Virus record (IMG/VR): IMGVR_UViG_3300042406_001896 | Coordinates: 1-41,700 of that record | Length of the DNA stretch: 41,700 nucleotides | Reading direction: 5' to 3' (one strand) | Source: a virus | Part shown: positions 1 to 7,481 of the stretch, piece after piece | Layout: each line of letters opens with the position of its first letter | Numbering within the stretch: the first letter of the stretch is position 1 | Translations under genes and position numbers: made by a program | Notes under the pieces: generated by a model | Seen by the model: only the letters and a program-made list of their open reading frames with translations | Told to the model about the DNA's origin: nothing | Database searches by the model: none

Positions 1-47
1 GGTGCTTTCGCACTCTCGCGAATCGTCTCTTGCAAGTTATCTGACAT
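1..47 (-). CDS. 5' end of a minus-strand gene cut by the window edge
   Basis: Only the ATG and the first 15 codons are inside the window (MSDNLQETIRESAKA). The start has an AGG-containing leader about ten bases upstream, and promoter-like element A (82-121) lies 34 bases before it. It follows the terminase in the same direction, where phages usually place portal or head genes, so a structural role is likely by position. The peptide is too short to identify a family. Confidence 0.5.
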   Translation of the reverse strand, partial: MSDNLQETIRESAKA

Positions 48-81
48 GCTATCGGCCTACCTAAGAATGAAGACGTGGACT

Positions 82-121
82 TCTATCTGTAGGAATACCC
101 GGTTCACATGTAGATTGACGG
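82..121 (-). promoter_or_regulatory. Element A: 40-bp two-box promoter-like element, copy 1 of 3
   Basis: Read on the minus strand it has CCGTCA, 17 bases, then GTATTC followed by CTACAGATAGA; the block ACCGGGTATTCC runs into that. The same layout recurs at 18287-18326 and 39177-39216 with identical spacing. It lies between the terminase stop and the start of the leftmost gene, 34 bases upstream of that ATG. The boxes sit at a -35/-10 distance but do not match the housekeeping consensus well, so I infer a promoter for an alternative sigma factor. Confidence 0.6.
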
Positions 122-159
122 ACGAACCAGAAGATTTTTTTTGATTCAATCTTGGAGAG

Positions 160-2430
160 CTATTTGCTCCGGCGTCGCTTTTGCATTTCAGTAAAGCTCA
201 TTCGTCCCTTACGGACTTCAGCTTTACCTTCGATGCCTGGAAGAATCACTCCTTGCATGGATGCCGCGACCGCAGAACCAACCAAACAGTCGAACCAGTG
301 GTTGTCGGGCTGCTCCGGGCGCTGCTTCCACTCATCAACGCTCCGTCCGCGAGCCTCGGTTTTGATGAAGTACTCGGAAGTTAGGTGCTCGCCGAGCATG
401 CGATGCGTTTCGGCGTTCGTACCAAAGAGCGAGAGGCAACCGCGATCACCCATCGAAACACGAAGCCGAGCGTTGATAAACGACTTCCACCAGTTGGTAT
501 CGTAGACCACATGTCGTATGGCTCGTTTGCCATTTACGTTCGGGATACGCCAGTTGAGTCCTACGCGATCACCTGGCCGGCGACGATACTCGCTAAACGG
601 CAAGCTCGAAGCGCCGACGAACCGACCGTGGCTAGGAATGATCACAGCGGCGTGCTTGGACTGCCGGCAGAATTGGTAGACCACATCTGTCGATTGCCCC
701 CAGTTAGCATCGATCAAGCAGCGTCCAATGCGCATCGCTGCACCATCGTCTCGTTGCCACTCGCGATCGAGCAGTTTCGATGTCAGCGATTCGAGGCCGG
801 CGTAGATCGATCCCTCGAGTCCGGTTCCAGTCGCTTCGGAGCTCAGCGTCTGGCGAGCCTCGCGCAGCGTGAAGTACGGACGCTGCTGGTCAGGGTAGCA
901 ACCATAGTCAATCACATAACCGGTGAAATCATCCTCCCACGCAGCGACCACAAAGAAGAGTAGCTTCTGCTGGACGTCGATGAATGCAGTGAGATGATTC
1001 GCGCCGATCGAGACCAACCCGCGTTCCATGCGGTTGAATTTGCTGGCGACCTCTTCGGGTTTGAGCATCCCATCGACAACCGTCTCCGCCGGCAGAGGCT
1101 GGTTTTGATATTCGGCGAAGAACGCTGCTTCGTCTTGCAATTTGAGGTTCATTGCGTGTTGGATCGCGGAGAGTTCGTCGTAGTTGAACCGCTCTTGCCA
1201 AGCGATAACGGCACCCTCGTCCATCGCGGCTTGGTTCTGACGATAGAACTCGGTGGCAGCTTCACCACCATCACCGCCACGCATCCCTTCGGCGCGGATT
1301 TCGGCGTAACGTTCCCATAGCGTTTCGTTCTTGGGGAACGCATAAACCATTTTGGTGCGTTCGCCATTCCATTCCGGATGGCGATTGCGATCGAGGATAT
1401 TGTCGGCCATATCACCCGGGCGAATTACGGTGCAGGGCATGATGCCCGAGATCTTCTTGCCCGGCCCGGCCAAGCCAAGCACCGCGCCGGCGAGTATGCT
1501 TTCGCGATTCGCACATTGCGAGAGCGAACGAGCACTTTCATCCGTTTGCGGGTCATCCAGTACCACGAGACTTGGACGCACTGTTCTACCGTCAGGACGC
1601 TTGAACTTCATACCTCGGATGCGGCCAGTTAGGCCGGCGACCTTGATGATCGCACCGCTAGCGCTGCTACCCTCGATCGTTGGCAAGACGACTTCTTTTG
1701 CTGTCCATCCAATCTGAGTGCGTTTCCCTTTATAGAGTTGGCCGTTCGCCCGATTCGAAATCCCATCGAGGGCTTGGATGGGAAAACAAACCTCTGGGAA
1801 GTCGGCTAAGAGCAACTCGTTGCTATCGAGTTCGGTTTTGATCGAATCGAGCATATCACATGCATGCCCTTCATCGCTGCCGATCAAACATACGAAGTTG
1901 CGATGCCCATAGAGCACTGCCCAAATACATGCGACTTCGGCAATCGAACTCTTACCGCTACCACGAGCCATCGCGAGTGCGAACAAGCCCCCATGGACAA
2001 CGGCTTGCTCAATCTTATTGATGACCTTAATATGGTCCGGCGACCAAGCCAGATGAAACGTCAATGGAAAATAGGTTTCACAAAAGTATCGGAAGTCACG
2101 CGACGCGCGATCTTTGCGATCTGGGTTATCGACCTCTGATAGTTCACCAATGTCGCGACCGGCAAGTGCGAGCGCTGCATTTCGCGCACGCGCTCGTTCC
2201 TTCATCGCATCGTATGGATCGACACCGTTGGTCGTACGAGGCGTATGTCGTACGACATGCATCCAAGCGCAATAGCGAAGCAAGTCAACGGTCTTGTTGT
2301 CGCCGATGCGTGCGCCGGCGCGTTGACGATGCCGATAGAGTTGCCGTTCGCTGATCACCTCGCCTAGCGGCGTCGAGTTGAGTAGTCGGCATAGTTCGCT
2401 TGGTTTTAGTTTCCTTGGATCACTCGCCAC
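160..2430 (-). CDS. terL: Phage terminase large subunit
   Basis: Packaging ATPase/nuclease that cuts concatemeric phage DNA and drives it into the prohead. With the GTG start chosen here it is 756 aa, long for the family because of an N-terminal extension of about 110 residues. Walker A is RGSGKSS (about residues 156-162) and Walker B is LVVLDD (about 288-293). The C-terminal half has acidic positions expected of the RNase H-like nuclease: AFIDVQ, CLIDANWG and HWFDCLVG. An in-frame ATG 57 bases upstream was rejected: the GTG at 2430 follows AAAGGAG with good spacing and overlaps the end of the preceding 68-aa gene by 11 bases, a typical coupled arrangement. A portal gene should follow to the left, outside the window. 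Confidence 0.9.
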   Translation of the reverse strand: MASDPRKLKPSELCRLLNSTPLGEVISERQLYRHRQRAGARIGDNKTVDLLRYCAWMHVVRHTPRTTNGVDPYDAMKERARARNAALALAGRDIGELSEVDNPDRKDRASRDFRYFCETYFPLTFHLAWSPDHIKVINKIEQAVVHGGLFALAMARGSGKSSIAEVACIWAVLYGHRNFVCLIGSDEGHACDMLDSIKTELDSNELLLADFPEVCFPIQALDGISNRANGQLYKGKRTQIGWTAKEVVLPTIEGSSASGAIIKVAGLTGRIRGMKFKRPDGRTVRPSLVVLDDPQTDESARSLSQCANRESILAGAVLGLAGPGKKISGIMPCTVIRPGDMADNILDRNRHPEWNGERTKMVYAFPKNETLWERYAEIRAEGMRGGDGGEAATEFYRQNQAAMDEGAVIAWQERFNYDELSAIQHAMNLKLQDEAAFFAEYQNQPLPAETVVDGMLKPEEVASKFNRMERGLVSIGANHLTAFIDVQQKLLFFVVAAWEDDFTGYVIDYGCYPDQQRPYFTLREARQTLSSEATGTGLEGSIYAGLESLTSKLLDREWQRDDGAAMRIGRCLIDANWGQSTDVVYQFCRQSKHAAVIIPSHGRFVGASSLPFSEYRRRPGDRVGLNWRIPNVNGKRAIRHVVYDTNWWKSFINARLRVSMGDRGCLSLFGTNAETHRMLGEHLTSEYFIKTEARGRSVDEWKQRPEQPDNHWFDCLVGSAVAASMQGVILPGIEGKAEVRKGRMSFTEMQKRRRSK

Positions 2431-2626
2431 GTCCCATCTCCTTTGCTTGCCATGCGCTGTAGTGCACGAGGTTGATCGTTCCATCAACGTTCACCGGCGC
2501 ACCTTCTTGTACGTCCAGTCGAATCTCCTCTGGCTCGATGCGTTCTCGGAATGCGGCCGACAATAGCTTCGCTGCTTGCTCTAACGAAAGCCTCGTCGGA
2601 TCGACCTGATTGTTTCCTTCACTCAT
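2420..2626 (-). CDS. Small protein encoded before the terminase
   Basis: A 68-aa acidic protein with no family I recognise. Its ATG follows GGAGAA by six bases and its stop overlaps the terminase GTG, so the two are translationally coupled. A small gene directly before terL is often the small terminase subunit. This one is short for that role and shows no obvious helix-turn-helix, although LSLEQAAKLLSAAF could be one helix pair. It is transcribed divergently from the plus-strand block that starts at 2901. Call it hypothetical, with a packaging role possible. Confidence 0.65.
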   Translation of the reverse strand: MSEGNNQVDPTRLSLEQAAKLLSAAFRERIEPEEIRLDVQEGAPVNVDGTINLVHYSAWQAKEMGRGE

Positions 2627-2804
2627 CGCATTTCTCCATGGTTTGGCATCTTGAAACGTGGGGGCACCGATTGCGCACTGTCGCGTCTTAGCCGCATGTT
2701 CGCCTCGTTATGCGGAGCATGTTTGGACGCGACCGTCGCGTAATGTTGGGGCACCGGTGGCCTCCCAGGAAACATGCAGAATTACTGGAAAAACATGCGG
2801 GAAT

Positions 2805-2848
2805 CGCCTGGATGTTCCTCGAAACGCATGGCTCATGTGTGTCATCGC
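2805..2848 (+). promoter_or_regulatory. Repeat R1: 44-bp promoter-like element before the amidoligase
   Basis: First copy of the repeated leader element: a TGGATG box (2809-2814), 17 bases, then TGG-CTCATG inside GCATGGCTCATGTGTGT. The right half (2826-2848) is identical to the other copies. The start codon at 2901 lies 52 bases downstream, the longest spacing in the set. This copy also has a long upstream segment with ACATG motifs and GGGGCACCG (2657-2672, 2747-2756). Confidence 0.6.
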
Positions 2849-2900
2849 GACGCAGAAAACGCGACGCAAAACACACCTCGAACCACAAAGGAACAGAACG

Positions 2901-3758
2901 ATGAACGCAAACGAAATCGCCTTCGGAATCGAATTCGAAACCACCCTCCCCGGTACCGACAACACACCGATCGGACCCTACCACAGCGGATACCAAGTAC
3001 CTTGGCTGCCAACCGGATGGAAAGCAGAACGCGACGGGAGCATCCGCCCCGAAAACAACGCACGCAAAGGATGCGAGTTTGTAAGCCCAATACTCAAAGG
3101 GGTTGATGGCGTACGACAGATCGAAAACGCGATCGACCAAATCAACGCACGAGGTGGCCAAGTAAATTCGAGCTGCGGCCTTCACATAACGGTTAGCTGG
3201 AATGGAGACGCGGCCGCTTTGGCAAGATTGATTTCCTTGGTCGGCAACCACGAACGAGCGATTTACGCTTCGACCGGAACCCGCAAACGCGAACAAATGA
3301 TGTACGCCAAGCGAATCAAACAATACGGAAACAAAGACAACGCCAAGAGCCGATGCGAATCGGATCGCTACCACCTGCTGAACCTGACCCACCTGACCCG
3401 CGGCAAGAACCGAATCGAGTTCCGAGCCTTCGGCGGAACGCTCAACAAGACCAAAGTGGTCGGATACCTGATGATGGTTTTGGGTTTGGTTGAACTCGCC
3501 CTCAATACCAAACGCTGCAGCGAATGGGACTACATCAAAAAGGAAGGCACCAAGAGTTGCTGGGATCGCCCTGGTGCCGGCCTTGGCGAGACGGAACTCA
3601 ACCGATTGTTCTACCGACTCGGATGGACCAAGGGTTGGTACAAGGGTGCCCTTCGCGACAAGGTCTACGGAGAGATCGCCAGCGAAACCAAACCGGAATG
3701 GAAAACGATCAAAACCAAGCTCCTCGACCTCGCCCGCAAATACGACCGCGCGGCATAG
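2901..3758 (+). CDS. Amidoligase-family protein (ATP-grasp-like/COOH-NH2 ligase fold)
   Basis: A 285-aa protein resembling the phage and bacterial 'putative amidoligase' family, which is related to glutamine synthetase-type carboxylate-amine ligases. The N-terminus FGIEFETTLP is the typical first strand with two metal-binding glutamates (GIEFE). SSCGLHITVS supplies a conserved histidine, and NRIEFRAFGGTLN is the characteristic C-terminal RxxEFR-type motif. Families like this are predicted to form amide bonds on peptides or cell-wall components; the substrate here is unknown. The start at 2901 follows AAAGGAAC; longer upstream starts run through repeat R1 and were rejected. It is the first and largest gene of the plus-strand block. 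Confidence 0.8.
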   Translation: MNANEIAFGIEFETTLPGTDNTPIGPYHSGYQVPWLPTGWKAERDGSIRPENNARKGCEFVSPILKGVDGVRQIENAIDQINARGGQVNSSCGLHITVSWNGDAAALARLISLVGNHERAIYASTGTRKREQMMYAKRIKQYGNKDNAKSRCESDRYHLLNLTHLTRGKNRIEFRAFGGTLNKTKVVGYLMMVLGLVELALNTKRCSEWDYIKKEGTKSCWDRPGAGLGETELNRLFYRLGWTKGWYKGALRDKVYGEIASETKPEWKTIKTKLLDLARKYDRAA

Positions 3759-3776
3759 CCCACAACCAAACGAAAC

Positions 3777-3800
3777 GCCGAACACGGAGGTTCGGCTTTC
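3777..3800 (+). terminator. Hairpin after the amidoligase gene
   Basis: GCCGAAC and GTTCGGC pair across a six-base loop (3777-3783/3790-3796) and are followed by TTTC. It lies 18 bases past the stop codon. The U-tract is short, so termination may be partial. Confidence 0.5.
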
Positions 3801-3962
3801 ACACGTTTGGCGACGTGGGGCCAATTTTACGTCACCGTGGGGTCGAATCGTGTATGTCACTAATAGTGGCCAAACCCGAACCGCAACACAACGCGGCGCG
3901 TTTTGTGCGAACTGACGCGATCCTAAAAAACATTCAGATTCCTTTTGGAATCCTCGAAGGCT

Positions 3963-4006
3963 CGGCTTGAGGTTATTCGAACCGCATGGCTCATGTGTGT
4001 CATCAC
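3963..4006 (+). promoter_or_regulatory. Repeat R2: 44-bp promoter-like element
   Basis: A TTGAGG box (3967-3972), 17 bases, then TGG-CTCATG, followed by TGTGTCATCAC. The gene start at 4047 lies 40 bases downstream. Its leader includes a GATTCC/GGAATC hairpin at about 3938-3953. GCAACACAACGCG (3883-3895) recurs at 7093-7105 before R7. Confidence 0.65.
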
Positions 4007-4046
4007 GTAAACGATTCCATTCCCTTTCCGAAACGGAGAAAAAACC

Positions 4047-4337
4047 ATGAGCGAAACAACCAACAACGTCGAGCAAGCGATTCAAGCACAACTGCGACGC
4101 CTCGAATGGATGATCCCCGACGCGCAACGGCGCTTGGCCGGTGTCGCACAAGAGATGTTGCGACGGGCCCAAAACGCGGTTCACGACACAGAGGCCATGC
4201 TGGCCAACCAACCCTGCAGCATGTCCTGGGTTGAGTTCGCTGAATGCGATCTCCGCAACGCGCGTGAAGCTAAAGCAGATCTCACCAAACTCTACGAGCA
4301 GCAGGCAATGCTCAAGTTCTTTTTGAAGAACGACTAG
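4047..4337 (+). CDS. Small helical protein in a promoter cassette
   Basis: A 96-aa protein predicted from composition to be almost wholly helical, with heptad-like runs from LRRLEWMIPDAQ to the C-terminus, so a coiled-coil is plausible. I do not recognise a family. ATG 4047 follows GGAGAAAAAACC. It is a one-gene unit: repeat R2 is 40 bases before it and a strong terminator hairpin follows 16 bases after the stop. The same layout as its neighbours suggests a set of accessory or moron-like phage genes under one control. Confidence 0.7.
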   Translation: MSETTNNVEQAIQAQLRRLEWMIPDAQRRLAGVAQEMLRRAQNAVHDTEAMLANQPCSMSWVEFAECDLRNAREAKADLTKLYEQQAMLKFFLKND

Positions 4338-4353
4338 CGAGAGAGATGGAATG

Positions 4354-4390
4354 GCCGGCGGCCCAAAGGAGCCGCCGGCAAATTCTTTTT
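4354..4390 (+). terminator. Rho-independent terminator
   Basis: Perfect nine-base-pair GC stem, GCCGGCGGC/GCCGCCGGC (4354-4362/4371-4379), then AAATTCTTTTT. It ends the 4047-4337 unit and comes directly before repeat R3. Confidence 0.8.
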
Positions 4391-4406
4391 GAAATGTTTG
4401 CAAGCT

Positions 4407-4450
4407 CGGCTTGATGCGTTTTGAGCCGCATGGCTCATGTGTGTTATCGC
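4407..4450 (+). promoter_or_regulatory. Repeat R3: 44-bp promoter-like element
   Basis: A consensus copy: TTGATG (4411-4416), a 17-base spacer and an extended -10-like TGG-CTCATG (4431-4439), then TGTGTTATCGC. The start codon at 4491 is 40 bases downstream and a terminator ends 16 bases upstream, which argues for a fresh transcription start here. Confidence 0.7.
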
Positions 4451-4490
4451 ATAAACGATTCGAACCCTTTTCCGAAACGGAGACAAGACC

Positions 4491-4748
4491 ATGGCCAAGA
4501 ACAGTAACGAACACAAAGCAACCGACGCAGCCCTTCGCGTGATTTTCAAAGCGATGGAAGCACACCAAGCACAAGAGATTCGAGAAGCGTACTACAACGC
4601 GGTCGAGGGATTGCGAACCTTGGCAGACGCCCTTGAGATTGCCGACGCCAACCAACAAGAGTCCGCAGGCCCTTTGCTCGTCGAACACCTTTACGCCATC
4701 GAAGCCATCGACGCAATGAAGCGAAGTCGGCTCGGCGCGATCCTCTAA
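4491..4748 (+). CDS. Small hypothetical protein in a promoter cassette
   Basis: An 85-aa, alanine- and glutamate-rich, probably helical protein (FKAMEAHQAQEIREAY, VEGLRTLADALEIAD). No domain recognised. The ATG follows CGGAGACAAGACC, the same Shine-Dalgarno leader type used by the neighbouring cassettes. The gene stands alone between repeat R3 and a hairpin at 4774-4797. Confidence 0.7.
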   Translation: MAKNSNEHKATDAALRVIFKAMEAHQAQEIREAYYNAVEGLRTLADALEIADANQQESAGPLLVEHLYAIEAIDAMKRSRLGAIL

Positions 4749-4773
4749 ACCACCGCACAACGGAATGCCACGG

Positions 4774-4803
4774 ACGCCGCGAACGGATGCGCGGCGTATT
4801 CTC
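4774..4803 (+). terminator. Terminator-like hairpin
   Basis: ACGCCGCG/CGCGGCGT (4774-4781/4790-4797) with an eight-base loop, followed by ATTCTC. It lies 25 bases after the preceding stop codon. The U-tract is weak. Confidence 0.5.
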
Positions 4804-4952
4804 ATTCGGTCGCGACAGTCGCCCACCGTCGCGTCCTTTGTCTCGGATGCGACTGACGACCCCACATGGAAACAAGTGCAACACACGCCAACGTGGGGCA
4901 ATGTGTGGCATGCAAACAAACATGAAAAAACATGTGGAAAAGCTGCTGAAAT

Positions 4953-4996
4953 CGGCTTGCTGCAGTTCGAACCGCATGGCTCATGTGTGTTATCGG
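4953..4996 (+). promoter_or_regulatory. Repeat R4: 44-bp promoter-like element
   Basis: TTGCTG (4957-4962), a 17-base spacer, then TGG-CTCATG and TGTGTTATCGG. The start at 5034 lies 37 bases downstream. Like R1, it has a longer upstream stretch with AACGTGGGGCAAT and paired ACATG motifs (4920-4935). Confidence 0.65.
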
Positions 4997-5033
4997 AAAA
5001 CGATTTTTCATTCACAACAACGGAGACAAGAAC

Positions 5034-5303
5034 ATGAATCTCGACACCCTGATCGAAATCCTCAACGACTACCGCGATGAACATGGCGGCGATGCCGAGG
5101 TCCGGTTGATGACCCAACAGAACTGGCCATTTGAGAACCGCATTTGTGGCGTTACCTCGGGCCAAGAGATGAACGACACAAACGACGACGACGAAGCCGA
5201 CGACGATCAAGACGTTGCCGACGAAAACATCGTTTACATCGTCGAGGGTGGTCAGATTTGTTACGGCAGCAAACGAGCATGGGACACATGCCGAAATAGC
5301 TGA
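5034..5303 (+). CDS. Small acidic protein in a promoter cassette
   Basis: An 89-aa protein beginning MNLDTLIEIL. The middle (DDDEADDDQDVADE) is an acidic linker; before it is an Asp/Glu-rich DEHGGDAEVRL stretch and after it IVYIVEGGQICYG. The EVRLMTQ...VYIVEG pattern resembles small phage proteins with a split beta domain, but I cannot name the family. ATG 5034 follows CGGAGACAAGAAC; an upstream in-frame ATG lies inside repeat R4 and was rejected. Confidence 0.7.
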   Translation: MNLDTLIEILNDYRDEHGGDAEVRLMTQQNWPFENRICGVTSGQEMNDTNDDDEADDDQDVADENIVYIVEGGQICYGSKRAWDTCRNS

Positions 5304-5324
5304 TTGCAACACAGCGATGCGCCT

Positions 5325-5362
5325 GGGGAAAGATTCTGAAAAACCTTCAGAATCTTTTCCCC
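5325..5362 (+). terminator. Long hairpin between cassettes
   Basis: GGGGAAAGATTCTGAA pairs with TTCAGAATCTTTTCCCC (5325-5340/5346-5362), about 16 base pairs with one bulge and a five-base loop. It lies between a stop codon and repeat R5. There is no free U-tract after it, so it may be a terminator or an RNA-processing hairpin. Confidence 0.5.
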
Positions 5363-5364
5363 TT

Positions 5365-5408
5365 CGGCTTGATGCGGTTTGAACCGCATGGCTCATGTGT
5401 GTCATCGC
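5365..5408 (+). promoter_or_regulatory. Repeat R5: 44-bp promoter-like element
   Basis: TTGATG (5369-5374), a 17-base spacer, TGG-CTCATG and TGTGTCATCGC. The start at 5448 lies 39 bases downstream. The element begins two bases after the long hairpin at 5325-5362. Confidence 0.7.
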
Positions 5409-5447
5409 AAATGCAATTTCAGTCCAAACCAGCTTAGGAGAAACAAG

Positions 5448-5696
5448 ATGCCAACCATGACAAACCGACCACGCCTGACCTCGGCCCAGTTCCTCAGCGC
5501 ACACCGACGAGCGCTCCAGTCCGTCAGCGACCTGTACGCAGCGATCGAGGAGATGCCGATCCTTGCCGCTGCCGACCCAACAACCCTGAGACATTTCTTT
5601 GACGAGCTGGCCGATGTGCAAGCCACGGCTGCGAAGCTCGCCCAACATTTCCGAACACAGGTATGCACCAAAGAAAAGATTCCGAAATCCTTCTGA
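5448..5696 (+). CDS. Small helical hypothetical protein in a promoter cassette
   Basis: An 82-aa protein beginning MPTMTNRPRL, with two likely helices (AQFLSAHRRALQSVSDLYAA and FFDELADVQATAAKLAQHF). No family recognised. The ATG at 5448 follows TAGGAGAAACAAG; an upstream ATG in repeat R5 would add 23 residues encoded by the promoter repeat and was rejected. The stop is only a few bases from repeat R6, so this gene and the next are tightly packed but each has its own element. Confidence 0.7.
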   Translation: MPTMTNRPRLTSAQFLSAHRRALQSVSDLYAAIEEMPILAAADPTTLRHFFDELADVQATAAKLAQHFRTQVCTKEKIPKSF

Positions 5697-5699
5697 ATC

Positions 5700-5743
5700 C
5701 GGCTTGATGCGTTTTGAACCGCATGGCTCATGTGTGTTAACGC
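5700..5743 (+). promoter_or_regulatory. Repeat R6: 44-bp promoter-like element
   Basis: TTGATG (5704-5709), a 17-base spacer, TGG-CTCATG, then TGTGTTAACGC. The start at 5778 lies 34 bases downstream, the shortest spacing in the set. Confidence 0.7.
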
Positions 5744-5777
5744 GAAAACGATTCACCAACCCAACAACGGAGACGAA

Positions 5778-6092
5778 ATGACCGAACACGACCTCGACCT
5801 CACAATCACCAAGATCAGCAACCGCAACCGCACCGCTGGCGGATCTTGGGTACAAGGCAAGATCAACGATGAATACCGCTTCGACGCCTTGGTCTTCGCC
5901 GACCACGCCGACCAAGAATCCTTCGAACTGAATCAAAGCAAAATTTCGAAGCTTTGGATTCAGCGACTTTCCGACCGGAAAGTAATGTTCAACTTCGACC
6001 GTGGTTTGGATGTGCCGGCGGTCAACACGGAAGTCCAAGTGGTGGTCGACTTCCTTTGCGAGGGATTGTCGGACTTGGTCTTTGGTCAATAA
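5778..6092 (+). CDS. Small beta-rich phage protein
   Basis: A 104-aa protein beginning MTEHDLDL. GSWVQGKINDEYRFDALVF followed by SFELNQSKISKLWIQR and VMFNFDRGLD resembles small uncharacterised phage/plasmid proteins (possibly the DUF7678 type; recalled, not tested). The alternating hydrophobic pattern suggests a compact beta domain. ATG 5778 follows CGGAGACGAA. It is the last gene headed by a full copy of the 44-bp element. Confidence 0.7.
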   Translation: MTEHDLDLTITKISNRNRTAGGSWVQGKINDEYRFDALVFADHADQESFELNQSKISKLWIQRLSDRKVMFNFDRGLDVPAVNTEVQVVVDFLCEGLSDLVFGQ

Positions 6093-6185
6093 GCCGAAAC
6101 GCAGCACGGACGCGCGTAGTCGATCGGTGGTTCGATCGGCCTGACGATGGCAGCCAACCACGAACACAGAATTGGAGAGACGAAG

Positions 6186-6755
6186 ATGAAGAAGGCAGAA
6201 GTAAAGATTGGTGGCAAGTACTACGCGAACGTTTCGGGCAACCGATGCGAGATTCAAATCGATGCCGAGAAGCCTCGCGGTGGCTGGGATGCAACCAACC
6301 TCGCAACCGGCAAGAAGATACTCATTAAGAGCGCTCAACGCCTTCTGGGAGAAGTGGGTGCGAAGCGGGGACGCGCGAAGGTCACCACTGAAGGCAACGT
6401 AACGGTGGTTGAGAACGAACCGGCAACCGTCGAAACGATCGGGGGCGAAACGTCCACAGCGGTTGCGGTTCTCAAGAAGCCACGCAAAGCCAAGACCGAA
6501 ACTACCGAGACCGGCGACGCCGGCGAGAAGCGATTGAGCTGCGTCGCTGCGGCCTTGAAAGTTCTTGGCGAATCGAGCGAACCGATGAACGCACAAGAGT
6601 TGATCACGGCGATGGAATCGAAGGGCTATTGGACAAGCCCTGGAGGCAAGACTCCACACGCGACGCTGTACAGCGCGATCCTTCGCGACTTGGCCAAGGG
6701 CGACGACAGCAAGTTCGTAAAGACCGAACGCGGACGATTCACGGCTCGAGGCTAG
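6186..6755 (+). CDS. HARE-HTH winged-helix protein
   Basis: A 189-aa protein. Residues 1-55 (VKIGGKYYANVSGNRCEIQI) form a small beta domain. A low-complexity basic linker rich in Thr, Glu and Lys follows to about residue 112. The C-terminal 70 residues (LKVLGESSEPMNAQELITAM, YWTSPGGKTPHATLYSAILR) match the HARE-HTH winged helix found in restriction and chromatin proteins, which is thought to read DNA modification state. ATG 6186 follows GGAGAGACGAAG. There is no 44-bp repeat upstream, only a short CGATCG inverted repeat at about 6120-6140. The role may be regulatory for this block. Confidence 0.75.
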   Translation: MKKAEVKIGGKYYANVSGNRCEIQIDAEKPRGGWDATNLATGKKILIKSAQRLLGEVGAKRGRAKVTTEGNVTVVENEPATVETIGGETSTAVAVLKKPRKAKTETTETGDAGEKRLSCVAAALKVLGESSEPMNAQELITAMESKGYWTSPGGKTPHATLYSAILRDLAKGDDSKFVKTERGRFTARG

Positions 6756-6767
6756 GAGACCAAGCCG

Positions 6768-7001
6768 GTGAAATACTTTTACGATTTGCGAACGGTGGAT
6801 GACCTGGCCGACGGCGAGATTGCAACTCCAGAGCCAGGCATCACCTACGACCTGCGAACGATCAACAATCGCAGACTCGACGTCGGCAGCGTTGTTGACG
6901 TGATCCGACAAGGCCCAGTTCTGTTCGCGCGAACGACCAACGGAGACTCGATCGCAGTCTCCGGCCACGGCGCTGCCATCCTGGTACCGCACGATTTGTA
7001 G
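6768..7001 (+). CDS. Small hypothetical protein (GTG start)
   Basis: A 77-aa protein beginning at GTG 6768, twelve bases after the HARE-HTH stop, with AGGAGACC as its ribosome site. The phrase YDLRT occurs twice (residues 4-8 and 27-31), suggesting a small internal duplication. No family recognised. Probably co-transcribed with the HARE-HTH gene; a terminator follows. Confidence 0.65.
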   Translation: MKYFYDLRTVDDLADGEIATPEPGITYDLRTINNRRLDVGSVVDVIRQGPVLFARTTNGDSIAVSGHGAAILVPHDL

Positions 7002-7034
7002 ACAAGCCCGAAGCACGGAACGCTTCCCACCAAT

Positions 7035-7066
7035 CGCCCCACGTTTACACCGTGTGGGCGTTTTCT
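7035..7066 (+). terminator. Rho-independent terminator
   Basis: CGCCCCACG and CGTGTGGGCG pair imperfectly around a short loop (7035-7060) and are followed by TTTTCTC. It ends the HARE-HTH/77-aa unit. Confidence 0.65.
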
Positions 7067-7177
7067 CGTTGATGCGAACATAAGCCCAACATGCAACACA
7101 ACGCGACACGTCGCGAAACTGCCGTTCGCCGGCGCAGCCACATGTTTGGAAGAATTTCGCAAAACATGCTCGCATGT

Positions 7178-7222
7178 TGGCTTGATGTTTTTGCGATTCG
7201 CTGGCTGACTGTTGAGGATCGT
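7178..7222 (+). promoter_or_regulatory. Repeat R7: degenerate copy of the 44-bp element
   Basis: GGCTTGATG (TTGATG at 7182-7187) and TGGCT (7202-7206) are kept at about the right spacing, but the CATGTGTGT half has decayed. The start at 7254 lies about 32 bases downstream. Its upstream region shares GCAACACAACGCG and ACATG repeats with R2 and R4, supporting common descent of the whole leader. Confidence 0.45.
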
Positions 7223-7253
7223 CTTTCGTTTCTCCAACAACCAGGAACCAACC

Positions 7254-7469
7254 ATGGCCCAACCAGCCCTTGAGCCGGCAGCTCCCTACGAGAACCTTCA
7301 CCTCGTTGCACGCGATTACCTCGATCGATTGCGTCATTCGCTCGACGCCTTGCAACAACCAGATGACCCAAAGCTGCGATGGCGGAACGTTCACACGATG
7401 GCGCAGGTCAACGCACGCCTGGCTCAAGCCGGCGAGCTGCTCGACAAACTCAACGCAACCACCAAATGA
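7254..7469 (+). CDS. Small helical hypothetical protein
   Basis: A 71-aa protein beginning MAQPALEPAA. The likely helices ARDYLDRLRHSLDALQ and QVNARLAQAGELLDKL suggest a helical hairpin. No family recognised. ATG 7254 follows CCAGGAACCAACC; the longer in-frame start lies within the leader. It begins a three-gene run (7254-8042) with gaps of only 12 bases. Confidence 0.65.
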   Translation: MAQPALEPAAPYENLHLVARDYLDRLRHSLDALQQPDDPKLRWRNVHTMAQVNARLAQAGELLDKLNATTK

Positions 7470-7481
7470 AACAAGGAACCA

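Noticed and set aside
2431-2487. N-terminal extension of the terminase
   Set aside because: The GTG at 2430 has a clear AAAGGAG site and fits the gene overlap; the extension would lie within the 68-aa gene.
2805-5743. CRISPR array from the repeated 44-bp units
   Set aside because: Repeats are about 350-1150 bases apart with a gene between each pair, and there are no cas genes.
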